Below are positions 7,746 to 14,410 of a DNA stretch of 22,042 bases, piece after piece. Where the stretch lies: contig CAIPLJ010000010.1 in assembly GCA_903865885.1 (NCBI GenBank), positions 1-22,042 of the forward strand. Reading direction: 5' to 3'. Below the pieces are notes generated by a model. It saw only the letters and a program-made list of their open reading frames with translations, had not been told where the DNA came from and did no database searches. Both the position numbers and the translations under genes were made by a program. How positions within the stretch are numbered: position 1 is the first letter of the stretch; each line of letters opens with the position of its first letter. Source of the DNA: an uncultured Actinomycetes bacterium (GTDB taxonomy: Bacteria > Actinomycetota > Actinomycetes > Nanopelagicales > Nanopelagicaceae).

Positions 7746-8858
7746 TTATTTCTTCTTGCTGTAGTTAGGGGCATCGGCCACATCGAGAACATCGTGTGGG
7801 TGGCTTTCCTGTAAGCCAGCTGCAGTAATTTGAATCAAGCGACCTTCGCGGCGAAGAGTTTCGATATCAGGTGCGCCCGCATATCCCATTCCGCTGCGAA
7901 GTCCGCCGACGAGTTGGTGAACAACATCTGCGACAGGTCCGCGATACGCAACCTTGCCTTCGATTCCTTCGGGAACAAGTTTGTCTTCTGAAAGTACATC
8001 ATCTTGCATGTAACGATCTTTTGAATATGACTTCTTTTCTCCGCGAGATTGCATTGCCCCGAGTGAACCCATTCCACGATATGCCTTGTACATGCGGCCA
8101 TCGATTTCAACGAGTTCGCCAGGTGATTCTTCACATCCTGCAAGAAGTGAACCAAGCATTACTGAATGTGCACCAGCAACAATTGCTTTGACAATGTCGC
8201 CTGAATATTGAAGTCCGCCATCTGCGATAAGTGGGATGCCAGCTTTGTTACATGCCTTCGATGCTTCGATGATTGCAGTTACTTGTGGAACTCCGACGCC
8301 TGCAACAACGCGAGTTGTGCAGATTGATCCTGGGCCGACGCCAACCTTGACTGCATCAGCACCTGCATTGATAAGCGCCTGTGCACCTGCACGCGTTGCA
8401 ACATTTCCACCAATGATTTCGATGGTGGAAGAAAAATTCTTAATGCGAGAGATTGCATCGAGTACTGCACGGTGATGGCCATGTGCTGTATCCACGACGA
8501 TGACATCGACGCCAGCTTCAATTAACTTCTGCGCGCGAGCAAAACCATCATCGCCCACACCGACTGCCGCTCCTGCAAGACCAACGTTCTTCACTAACTT
8601 CACGTGAGTAACTTGTTCGTCGACCGGAAGGTTGCGGTGGATGATTCCGATGCCGCCAGCCTTTGCCATAGCGATAGCCATGGTGGATTCAGTGACGGTA
8701 TCCATTGCAGATGAAATAACGGGAACTGCCAAAGTGATGTTGCGTGTGAGGCGAGTTGAGGTATCTACCTCTGAAGGAACGACATCGGATGCATCGGGGA
8801 GAAGAAGGACATCGTCATATGTCAGGCCAAGGAGCGCGACCTTTTCAGAATCGATCAT
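7746..8858 (-). CDS. guaB: IMP dehydrogenase lacking the CBS (Bateman) module
   Basis: The 370-residue enzyme oxidises IMP to XMP with NAD, the committed step to GMP. Catalytic parts are intact: GVGPGSICTTR with Cys180, IADGGLQYSGDI, MLGSLLAG, the YKAYRGMGSLGAM phosphate segment and the flap dyad Arg282-Tyr283 in SKDRYMQ. Canonical GuaB is about 490 residues because two CBS domains are inserted after the IHRN helix. Here IIHRNLPVDEQVTHVKLVKN runs straight into VGLAGAAVGVGDDG at about residues 90-95, leaving only the barrel. The frame is uninterrupted, so this is not a frameshift. Loss of the module predicts loss of adenine/guanine nucleotide control. The ATG has an AAGGGAG ribosome site. It is the first gene of the guaB-guaB3-guaA-cyclophilin operon. 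Confidence 0.95.
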   Translation of the reverse strand: MIDSEKVALLGLTYDDVLLLPDASDVVPSEVDTSTRLTRNITLAVPVISSAMDTVTESTMAIAMAKAGGIGIIHRNLPVDEQVTHVKLVKNVGLAGAAVGVGDDGFARAQKLIEAGVDVIVVDTAHGHHRAVLDAISRIKNFSSTIEIIGGNVATRAGAQALINAGADAVKVGVGPGSICTTRVVAGVGVPQVTAIIEASKACNKAGIPLIADGGLQYSGDIVKAIVAGAHSVMLGSLLAGCEESPGELVEIDGRMYKAYRGMGSLGAMQSRGEKKSYSKDRYMQDDVLSEDKLVPEGIEGKVAYRGPVADVVHQLVGGLRSGMGYAGAPDIETLRREGRLIQITAAGLQESHPHDVLDVADAPNYSKKK

Positions 8859-8890
8859 CGCTAGGCTCCCTTAGATATCTACGAGAGCGC

Positions 8891-8918
8891 AGTCTACCTG
8901 CTCAATTACGCGCCTAAA
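8891..8918 (-). promoter_or_regulatory. Candidate promoter of the guanine-nucleotide operon
   Basis: On the minus strand a TAGACT -10 box (8891-8896) is preceded at 16 bp by a weak -35 TTTAGG (8913-8918). Transcription would begin near 8884, giving a leader of about 26 bases before the guaB ATG with its AAGGGAG site. The region also contains the 11-mer CCTGCTCAATT twice on the plus strand (8897-8907 and 8920-8930), start-to-start distance 23 bp. These repeats abut or flank the core elements and could be an operator. The upstream copy overlaps the end of the MerR-like gene. The -35 match is poor, so confidence is low. Confidence 0.35.
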
Positions 8919-9805
8919 GCCTGCTCAATTTCATCGCATGCATGCGCCAGACCCTCTGCGCGAATCACAGATGTGCATTCGACGGCATCCCAGCCAGGAC
9001 CGCCGACAACGATTCGTGGAGCGGGGCGAATGGCTGGAATATCCTGCCAATATTTGGCTGCAGCATTCTTTGGCAGTTGTGCCCATAAGAAAATCGCTGG
9101 AGGTGCGCATCGCGTCACCATTGTTGAGAGCGCCTCTATCGGGGTGCGAGCACCTAGAACATAGCTCTCGATATTTCGCTCGCAGAGTGCAGCGGCAAGT
9201 GCATATACGGGAAGCGAGTGAAGCTCTTCCCCAACGGCTGCAAGTAATACTGGGCGAGGATTTATTGGCTTTGAAAGTGCGATGGTTCGAGAATAGAAAG
9301 CGCTCTTGAGAATTTCAGAGAAGAGATGCTCAACCTCTATTCCCTTTTTGTTGTTCTCCCACTCTTCGCCTATAAGAAAGAGCGTTGGCACAATCACATC
9401 GGTCCATGCGCCTTCGATTCCATAGCTATCAATTTCATGAGCCAAGGTAGCTTCGACAAATGTACGATCCAAGCTCTGAAGCGCTTTATAGAGAGCTTCA
9501 ACTACATCTTCGCGGATTTCAAACTCTTTGACCAACTTGGAAATCTTTACAACACCTTTAAAATTCCTAGCTTGTTCTGCAGCTTCTGATGGTGAAACTC
9601 CTGCGATGATCAAGCGACGCATCATGGTCAACCTTGCTAAATCTTGTGGGCAGTAACGACGGTGCTCGCCCTCGACATGTTCAGTGGGTCCAAGGCCATA
9701 GCGACGTGCCCAGGTGCGCAAGGTGGCTGGAGCAACACCGATGCGGCGGGCAACAGCTGCCACCGTCAGTTTCTCTTCAACCGCTCCTGCAGCGCTCTTT
9801 GCCAT
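8906..9805 (-). CDS. MerR-type HTH regulator with CarH/LitR-like cobalamin-binding domain
   Basis: From the ATG at 9803-9805 the protein has 299 residues. Residues about 12-75 are a MerR winged helix-turn-helix (LTVAAVARRIGVAPATLRTW, then HRRYCPQDLARL). A helical bundle follows, containing Trp149-x9-Glu159-His160 (GEEWENN ... EVEH). This is the W-x9-EH signature that caps adenosylcobalamin in CarH photoreceptors. A Rossmann-like domain then starts at about residue 184, with GEELHSLP where CarH-type proteins have their cobalt-ligating histidine motif; His196 is 36 residues after His160, as expected. A VVGGPGW loop closes the domain. The motif glycine is proline here, and the residue after Trp149 is Glu rather than His. 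The protein probably represses or activates nearby genes in response to B12, possibly light. Upstream in-frame ATGs (9863-9865, 9854-9856) are alternative starts; none has a good ribosome site. Confidence 0.82.
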   Translation of the reverse strand: MAKSAAGAVEEKLTVAAVARRIGVAPATLRTWARRYGLGPTEHVEGEHRRYCPQDLARLTMMRRLIIAGVSPSEAAEQARNFKGVVKISKLVKEFEIREDVVEALYKALQSLDRTFVEATLAHEIDSYGIEGAWTDVIVPTLFLIGEEWENNKKGIEVEHLFSEILKSAFYSRTIALSKPINPRPVLLAAVGEELHSLPVYALAAALCERNIESYVLGARTPIEALSTMVTRCAPPAIFLWAQLPKNAAAKYWQDIPAIRPAPRIVVGGPGWDAVECTSVIRAEGLAHACDEIEQALGA

Positions 9806-9823
9806 GTACCTATAGTTCCGTGA

Positions 9824-9842
9824 AGTGGGGCAACTCACCACT
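9824..9842. promoter_or_regulatory. Inverted repeat upstream of the CarH-like gene, possible operator
   Basis: AGTGG at 9824-9828 and CCACT at 9838-9842 form a perfect 5-bp inverted repeat with a 9-base spacer. It lies about 20-35 bases upstream of the preferred ATG of the MerR/CarH-like gene, where an autoregulatory site would be expected. The arms are short enough to occur by chance, and no clear promoter for this gene could be placed. The rest of the 143-bp divergent region is described under the whiB3 promoter entry. Confidence 0.25.
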
Positions 9843-9864
9843 CCAAAATCGGACATTTCGCGCA

Positions 9865-9920
9865 TTGAACAACACGTGGCTCGGTAGGTGGTTGAACAAC
9901 CTATGAAACGGTTGTATCGT
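9865..9920 (+). promoter_or_regulatory. whiB3 promoter with tandem TTGAACAAC repeats
   Basis: A good promoter is visible on the plus strand: -35 TTGAAC (9892-9897), a 17-bp spacer and -10 TATCGT (9915-9920). Transcription would start near 9927, about 22 bases before the whiB3 ATG, with AAGGAG at 9937-9942. The 9-mer TTGAACAAC occurs twice, at 9865-9873 and 9892-9900. The second copy covers the -35 box and is embedded in the near-palindrome GGTTGAACAACC. The 27-bp start-to-start spacing is about 2.5 helical turns. Such an arrangement fits a regulator binding over the -35 region, and the adjacent CarH-like protein is the obvious candidate; that link is an inference. Confidence 0.5.
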
Positions 9921-9948
9921 GGGGATATCTAGAACGAAGGAGAATTCC

Positions 9949-10251
9949 ATGGCTGAACTATCACGTCTACCGCAACCGATTGCAGAGCAATGGGAGTGGC
10001 AGTACGAAGGATCATGCCGCACTATGGATTCAGAGATGTTCTTCCATCCTGATGGCGAGCGTGGTCCCCGTCGTCGCAATCGCGAGAACGCAGCGAAGGC
10101 TGTCTGCGCTTCATGCCCAGTAATTGCAGCATGCAGAGCTCACGCCCTTGCAGTGCAAGAGCCATATGGAATCTGGGGCGGTCTCTCCGAAGATGATCGC
10201 GCAACGATTCTCGTTCAGCGTGGAATTCCATTGATTTCCCACGCATCATAA
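9949..10251 (+). CDS. whiB3: WhiB-family iron-sulfur transcription factor, WhiB3/WhiD type
   Basis: The 100-residue protein has the four WhiB cysteines: Cys23 in GSCRTMDS, Cys53 and Cys56 in AVCASCPV, and Cys62 in ACRAHAL. These bind a [4Fe-4S] cluster. The G(I/V)WGG turn follows in EPYGIWGGLSEDDR. The segment MFFHPDGERG and the N-terminal IAEQWEWQYEG closely resemble mycobacterial WhiB3 and streptomycete WhiD. The location next to groEL1 and guaB agrees with the WhiB3 locus. Such proteins bind the primary sigma factor and tune transcription according to redox state. The start has a strong AAGGAG site; a ten-codon upstream extension has none. The protein ends RGIPLISHAS, without the Arg-rich basic tail that contacts DNA in WhiB3. 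It runs divergently from the CarH-like gene and converges on groEL. Confidence 0.92.
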   Translation: MAELSRLPQPIAEQWEWQYEGSCRTMDSEMFFHPDGERGPRRRNRENAAKAVCASCPVIAACRAHALAVQEPYGIWGGLSEDDRATILVQRGIPLISHAS

Positions 10252-10276
10252 ATATTTTCTCCTCCTTGAGAAAAGA

Positions 10277-10314
10277 AAAATCCCCCGCACTCGAAATGAG
10301 TGGCGGGGGATTTT
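10277..10314. terminator. Bidirectional intrinsic terminator between whiB3 and groEL
   Basis: The arms AAAATCCCCCGC plus ACTC (10277-10292) pair with GAGT plus GCGGGGGATTTT (10298-10314). The loop is GAAAT and there is one bulged G near 10302. The stem is GC-rich with A-tract and T-tract ends, so it yields a U-run in both directions. It sits in the 79-bp gap between the convergent whiB3 (stop at 10251) and groEL (stop at 10331) and should end both transcripts. Confidence 0.9.
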
Positions 10315-10330
10315 GCTCTACTAATGCATA

Positions 10331-11965
10331 TTAATGCGAGTGCCCACCAGGACCATGTGAATGTCCGTGGCCTGATGCAGATGCTTCTTCATTTGCTGGA
10401 CGTTCGAAGACAACAGCTTCTGTTGTAATAAACATTGCAGCAATAGATGCAGCGTTAGCAAGTGCTGAACGAGTTACCTTCACTGGGTCGATGACGCCAT
10501 CTTTTGCAAGATCGCCATAGACATCAGTTGCAGCATTGAAACCTTCATTTGGCTTCATTGCGCGGACCTTTGCAACTACTACGTAGCCTTCAAGTCCTGC
10601 ATTTTCTGCAATCCAACGAAGTGGTTCGTCACATGCCTTGCGAACAAGTGCAACGCCGACAGCCTTATCGCCTGTGAAGCCAAGGTTGTCGTTGAGAGCA
10701 TCAGCTGCATGCACAAGGGCCGCGCCTCCGCCGATAACGATTCCTTCTTCAACAGCTGCACGAGTTGCAGAGATTGCATCTTCAAGACGGTGCTTCTTCT
10801 CATTGAGCTCGACTTCAGTGTGTGCTCCGACCTTGATGACGCAGACGCCACCAGAGAGCTTTGCAACACGCTCTTGAAGTTTCTCGCGATCCCAATCTGA
10901 ATCAGATTGTGCGATTTCTGCACGAAGTTCGCCAATGCGGCCTGCGACAGTTGCTTTCTCGCCTGCTCCATCAACGATAGTTGTTGCATCCTTAGTGATG
11001 ACGATGCGACGAGCGCGACCGAGATCTTCAAGTGTTGCAGCTTCTAACTTCATACCAACTTCTTCAGAGATGACTGTTGCTCCTGTAAGGATTGCCATAT
11101 CCTGCAAGATTGCCTTGCGACGATCTCCGAATGCTGGCGCCTTTACAGCTGCTGATGTAAATACTCCGCGCATGCGGTTTACAACGAGAGTTGAAAGCGC
11201 TTCGCCCTCAACATCTTCAGCGACGATGAGTAGTGGCTTGCCTGCAGTAGAGACCTTCTCGAGAAGTGGAAGGAGTTCTGCAAGAGCTGAGACCTTATTA
11301 GAGACTAGAAGGATGTAAGCATCTTCAAGGATTGCTTCCATACGATCTTGATCTGTAACGAAGTATGGAGAGATGTAGCCCTTATCGAACTGCATTCCTT
11401 CAGTGAACTCGAGCTCGAGAGCTGTTGTTGATGCTTCCTCGACAGTGATGACGCCATCTTTGCCGACCTTATCCATCGCTTCTGCGATGAGGTCTCCGAT
11501 AGCGCGATCCTGTGCTGAAATCGTTGCAACATCTGCAATCTGCGCCTTATCTTTTACGACAGTTGCGTTCTCGCGAAGACGAGCTGAAATAGCTTCTACA
11601 GCTGCTTCAATACCAATCTTGAGATCCATTGGCTGTGCGCCGGCTGCAAGGTTACGAAGACCTTCCTTGACCATTGCCTGAGCAAGCACTGTTGCAGTTG
11701 TTGTTCCATCGCCAGCGACATCGTTGGTCTTAGTAGCAACTTCCTTAACGAGCTGTGCGCCCATGTTTTCTACTGGATCTGAAAGTTCGATCTCTTTTGC
11801 AATTGTCACACCATCGTTAGTAATAGTTGGTGCACCAAATGACTTTGCGATAACGACGTTACGACCCTTAGGTCCAAGTGTTACCTTGACTGTGTCCGCG
11901 AGTTGGTTGACTCCACGTTCCATTGCGCGACGAGCATGCTCGTCGAATTCCAACATTTTGCCCAT
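10331..11965 (-). CDS. groEL: Chaperonin GroEL1 with histidine-rich C-terminus
   Basis: The 544-residue 60-kDa chaperonin begins MGKMLEFDEHARRAMERGV. It has the ATP-binding VTLGPKGRNVVI and DVAGDGTTTATVLAQAM segments and the late GGGAALVHA segment. It forms the folding chamber that GroES caps. The C-terminus is GHGHSHGPGGHSH, not the GGM repeat. This is the hallmark of actinobacterial GroEL1, which is encoded with groES, while a separate groEL2 usually supplies the housekeeping chaperonin. The His tail may bind metal. The start codon (11963-11965) is 3 bases after the groES stop, with GAGAAG as a weak ribosome site inside groES. Transcription is from the groES promoter under CIRCE control. 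Confidence 0.97.
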   Translation of the reverse strand: MGKMLEFDEHARRAMERGVNQLADTVKVTLGPKGRNVVIAKSFGAPTITNDGVTIAKEIELSDPVENMGAQLVKEVATKTNDVAGDGTTTATVLAQAMVKEGLRNLAAGAQPMDLKIGIEAAVEAISARLRENATVVKDKAQIADVATISAQDRAIGDLIAEAMDKVGKDGVITVEEASTTALELEFTEGMQFDKGYISPYFVTDQDRMEAILEDAYILLVSNKVSALAELLPLLEKVSTAGKPLLIVAEDVEGEALSTLVVNRMRGVFTSAAVKAPAFGDRRKAILQDMAILTGATVISEEVGMKLEAATLEDLGRARRIVITKDATTIVDGAGEKATVAGRIGELRAEIAQSDSDWDREKLQERVAKLSGGVCVIKVGAHTEVELNEKKHRLEDAISATRAAVEEGIVIGGGAALVHAADALNDNLGFTGDKAVGVALVRKACDEPLRWIAENAGLEGYVVVAKVRAMKPNEGFNAATDVYGDLAKDGVIDPVKVTRSALANAASIAAMFITTEAVVFERPANEEASASGHGHSHGPGGHSH

Positions 11966-11968
11966 GGA

Positions 11969-12262
11969 TTACTTCTCGATTATCGCGAGAATGTCGCGAG
12001 CAGATAGAACAAGGTAATCCTCATTGTTGTACTTGACTTCTGTTCCGCCGTACTTGCTGTAGAGAACTACATCGCCGACCTTTACATCCATCGGTACGCG
12101 AGCGCCATCATCGAAGCGGCCTGGGCCGACTGCAACAACTGTGCCTTCTTGTGGCTTCTCTTTCGCTGTATCTGGGATAACAAGACCTGATGCAGTTGTT
12201 GTCTCGGCTTCATTTGCCTTAACAACGATGCGATCTTCGAGCGGCTTAATGGCTACTGCCAT
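11969..12262 (-). CDS. groES: Co-chaperonin GroES
   Basis: The 97-residue protein reads MAVAIKPLEDRIVVKANEAE, then a mobile loop (TTTASGLVIPDTAKEKPQ), GTVVAVGPGR, the VKVGDVVLYSKYGGTEVK strand and a DILAIIE end. It is a full-length GroES, the heptameric lid of GroEL in the cytoplasm. The ATG at 12260-12262 is preceded by an excellent AAAGGAG site (12270-12276). It leads the groES-groEL pair, and a CIRCE inverted repeat lies 58 bp upstream of the start. Confidence 0.97.
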   Translation of the reverse strand: MAVAIKPLEDRIVVKANEAETTTASGLVIPDTAKEKPQEGTVVAVGPGRFDDGARVPMDVKVGDVVLYSKYGGTEVKYNNEDYLVLSARDILAIIEK

Positions 12263-12319
12263 GGTGGTACTCCTTTAAGTAATGACTAGTTTTAATCCAC
12301 TGTGTGGGGCTCACCTGCG

Positions 12320-12346
12320 TTAGCAGTGTCGACCCTAGAGTGCTAA
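12320..12346. promoter_or_regulatory. CIRCE operator (HrcA binding site) upstream of groES
   Basis: On the minus strand (groES direction) the site reads TTAGCACTC, a 9-base spacer, then CACTGCTAA. The CIRCE consensus is TTAGCACTC-N9-GAGTGCTAA: the first arm is perfect, and the second has two mismatches (C for G at its first and third positions). The spacer length of nine is exact. The spacer holds TAGGGT (12332-12337), which could be a -10 box inside the operator, although no good -35 is found. HrcA repressor bound here would block groESL transcription until heat or folding stress. hrcA itself is not in the window. Confidence 0.88.
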
Positions 12347-12399
12347 CGCCAAGCCTATGGGCGCTTATTCCAAGGGGCAAATTGAGTTTGAGCCGAGAG

Positions 12400-13428
12400 T
12401 TAGAGGCTGACTTGCTCGACCTTTAGACTGGAATCGGCATCAAAGGCGCCCTGGGTGGCCGGTCTACCAGCGCTGACCATGAGGCTGCCTAAGGAGGCGA
12501 CCATCGCCCCGTTATCGGTGCACAAGGCCGGGCTTGGAATCCGAAGCGCAATGCCAGCCTTTTCGCAGCGCTCGGTGGCAAGGGCGCGAAGGCGCGAGTT
12601 GGCAGCGACTCCCCCTGCGATCACAAGTGAATCGATTCCTGAAGATTTACATGCAGCGATTGCTTTCAGCAGAAGTACATCAACAACTGCTTCTTGGAAT
12701 GAGGCAGCGACATCAGCGCGAACGAAAGATGGAGTGCTTTCAAGATAACGAGCAACTGCTGTCTTAAGCCCTGAGAATGAGAAATCGTAAGGACGCGTGG
12801 CCCAGTCATTCGATGTTGTCAGCCCTCGTGGGAAATCGATGGCGCTCGCAGAGCCGTTGACAGCTTCGCGATCTATTGCAGGACCACCCGGAAAACCTAA
12901 ATCGAGAATACGTGCAATTTTATCGAATGCCTCTCCCGCGGCATCATCCATCGTTGCGCCAAGTTTTGTAATCGAACGCGTGATGTCATCTACTTGCAGA
13001 AGAGATGAGTGTCCGCCACTGACCAAGAGCGCAATCGTTGGATCAGTGGGTAGATCGTGAGTTAAGTAATCCACTGAGACGTGTGCAGCTAAGTGGTTCA
13101 CTCCATAGAGAGGGCGACCAAGTCCTTGCGCCAATCCACTTGCCGATGCAACACCGACAAGGAGTGCACCTACTAAACCAGGACCTGCAGTGACTGCAAC
13201 AGCATCGATATCTGAAAGTGAAATCCGCGAATCTTTCAACGCTCGTTCAATACTTGGCAACATCGCTTCTAGATGTGCGCGGGATGCAATCTCTGGAACT
13301 ACTCCCCCAAAACGGGCATGTTCATCAACGCTAGATGCAATGACGTTGGCAAGCAACGTACGCCCGCGAACAATGCCGATAGCAGTCTCATCGCATGATG
13401 TTTCAATTCCAAGAACTATTGGCTGCAT
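12400..13428 (-). CDS. tsaD: tRNA t6A37 threonylcarbamoyltransferase catalytic subunit
   Basis: The 342-residue protein belongs to the Kae1/TsaD family. It begins VLGIETSCDETAIGIV and has the metal-binding pair His112 and His116 in NHLAAH. ALLVSGGHSSL, a GEAFDKIARILDLGFPGGP segment and CTDNGAM near the C-terminus are also present. It transfers threonylcarbamoyl to A37 of ANN-decoding tRNAs together with TsaB and TsaE. The ATG shares one base with the rimI stop (TAATG). It is the last gene of tsaE-tsaB-rimI-tsaD. The 137-bp gap to groES has no convincing terminator, only a weak imperfect hairpin near 12345-12365, so some read-through into groES is possible. Confidence 0.96.
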   Translation of the reverse strand: MQPIVLGIETSCDETAIGIVRGRTLLANVIASSVDEHARFGGVVPEIASRAHLEAMLPSIERALKDSRISLSDIDAVAVTAGPGLVGALLVGVASASGLAQGLGRPLYGVNHLAAHVSVDYLTHDLPTDPTIALLVSGGHSSLLQVDDITRSITKLGATMDDAAGEAFDKIARILDLGFPGGPAIDREAVNGSASAIDFPRGLTTSNDWATRPYDFSFSGLKTAVARYLESTPSFVRADVAASFQEAVVDVLLLKAIAACKSSGIDSLVIAGGVAANSRLRALATERCEKAGIALRIPSPALCTDNGAMVASLGSLMVSAGRPATQGAFDADSSLKVEQVSL

Positions 13429-13880
13429 TAGGCAAAGTCCTTTCGCATCACGAAAGCATCTTTACCGGGACCGTAATAATCCATACGGACTGAGATCTTC
13501 ATATAGCCAAGGCCTTTATAGAGCTCGATTGCTGATTCATTGGTGTGCTCAACTTCAAGCATCATGGCGCTAGCTCCGCGCTCAGTAGACCAATGCTCAA
13601 TCTGACGCATGAATTCCTTAGCAATTCCCTGCCTGCGATATTCAGGTAGAACTGCAACGGTGAGAATGTCTGCTTCGACACCAGGTGCGGGCAGAAATAC
13701 ACCGCAATATCCGATGATGGTGTTTCCACTTTCAGCAACAGACATAAACCGAGTTGTTGGCATACCAGCAAACTCTTCTTTAAATTGCGCTGTGTTCCAT
13801 GGTGAATATGGAAACAATTGTTTCTCATACGATGCAAGAACTGGAATATCTAAAGCAATCGGTTGGCGATAGGTAATCAT
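13428..13880 (-). CDS. rimI: GNAT N-acetyltransferase, RimI-like (ribosomal protein S18 alanine acetyltransferase)
   Basis: The 150-residue single-domain GNAT protein has the acetyl-CoA pyrophosphate loop RRQGIA (after ILTVAVLPEY) and the LEVEHTNESAIELYKGLGY segment typical of RimI. RimI acetylates the N-terminal alanine of ribosomal protein S18, and in some bacteria other N-termini. The position between tsaB and tsaD is the usual one for rimI in Actinobacteria and supports the name, since GNAT sequence alone is weak evidence for substrate. The start overlaps the tsaB stop by 4 bp (ATGA), and its stop overlaps the tsaD start. Confidence 0.88.
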   Translation of the reverse strand: MITYRQPIALDIPVLASYEKQLFPYSPWNTAQFKEEFAGMPTTRFMSVAESGNTIIGYCGVFLPAPGVEADILTVAVLPEYRRQGIAKEFMRQIEHWSTERGASAMMLEVEHTNESAIELYKGLGYMKISVRMDYYGPGKDAFVMRKDFA

Positions 13881-14410
13881 GTGCGCTCCGCAGTCGGCAC
13901 TGCATCAGGCCGACGCAGATACATCGGTTCAGTAACGTTCTGTGTAGCGCTCAGAGAGACTAACTTCTTCATATCTGGATACTGATCGATGATAAATCCA
14001 TCAACCTCTGCGGGCTTACTGACCGATGGCCCTTCAACTCGAGCACCATCTCTATATCTCGCCCAGTAAATTTCTTTACGACGTGCATCGATTGCAACGG
14101 TGTACTCATCTTCCTTAATATCAATGGCATCGAGTGAGCAGATACCAATGACTGGAATATTGCGTGCGAAACCAAAAGTGTGAGCAAAAGAAATTCCAAC
14201 GCGCAGCCCGGTAAAGGGACCTGGTCCCATCCCCACAACTACCTGCTGCGGTGGCGCTGAGACCTTGAGCGCTTGGGCAACTAACTGCGACAGTGCACGC
14301 CCGTGATCAGTTGCACCTTCATGAAAATTTTCAAAGAGCACGCTGTCGCCATCGATAATTCCAACAATGGTGCGCGAAGTAGAAGTATCAATCGCAAGGG
14401 AGAGAGTCAT
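13877..14410 (-). CDS. tsaB: tRNA t6A37 biosynthesis protein TsaB
   Basis: The 177-residue protein starts MTLSLAIDTSTSRTIVGIID and has the GMGPGPFTGLRVGIS segment of the actin/Hsp70-like ASKHA fold shared with TsaD. TsaB is the non-catalytic dimer partner of TsaD and TsaE in t6A synthesis. It is shorter than the roughly 210-230 residues common in the family. The N-terminal lobe and the VAIDARRKEIYWARY segment are present, while the second lobe is reduced to a short MYLRRPDAVP end, so the missing part is C-terminal. There is no sign of a frameshift. It overlaps tsaE and rimI by ATGA junctions. Confidence 0.93.
   Translation of the reverse strand: MTLSLAIDTSTSRTIVGIIDGDSVLFENFHEGATDHGRALSQLVAQALKVSAPPQQVVVGMGPGPFTGLRVGISFAHTFGFARNIPVIGICSLDAIDIKEDEYTVAIDARRKEIYWARYRDGARVEGPSVSKPAEVDGFIIDQYPDMKKLVSLSATQNVTEPMYLRRPDAVPTAERT

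Noticed and set aside
8560..8600. Frameshift or assembly error explaining the short GuaB
   Set aside because: The frame is continuous and both sides of the junction align well with the barrel. No leftover CBS sequence is present, so a clean deletion is the simpler reading.
10579..11031. A 150-codon minus-strand open frame inside groEL in another frame
   Set aside because: It is fully nested in groEL and shows a low-complexity Ser/Leu/Gln composition. No independent start signal is seen.
12345..12399. Terminator after tsaD
   Set aside because: Only a weak imperfect hairpin (AAGC ... GCTT) with no U-run was found. It is not good enough to call.
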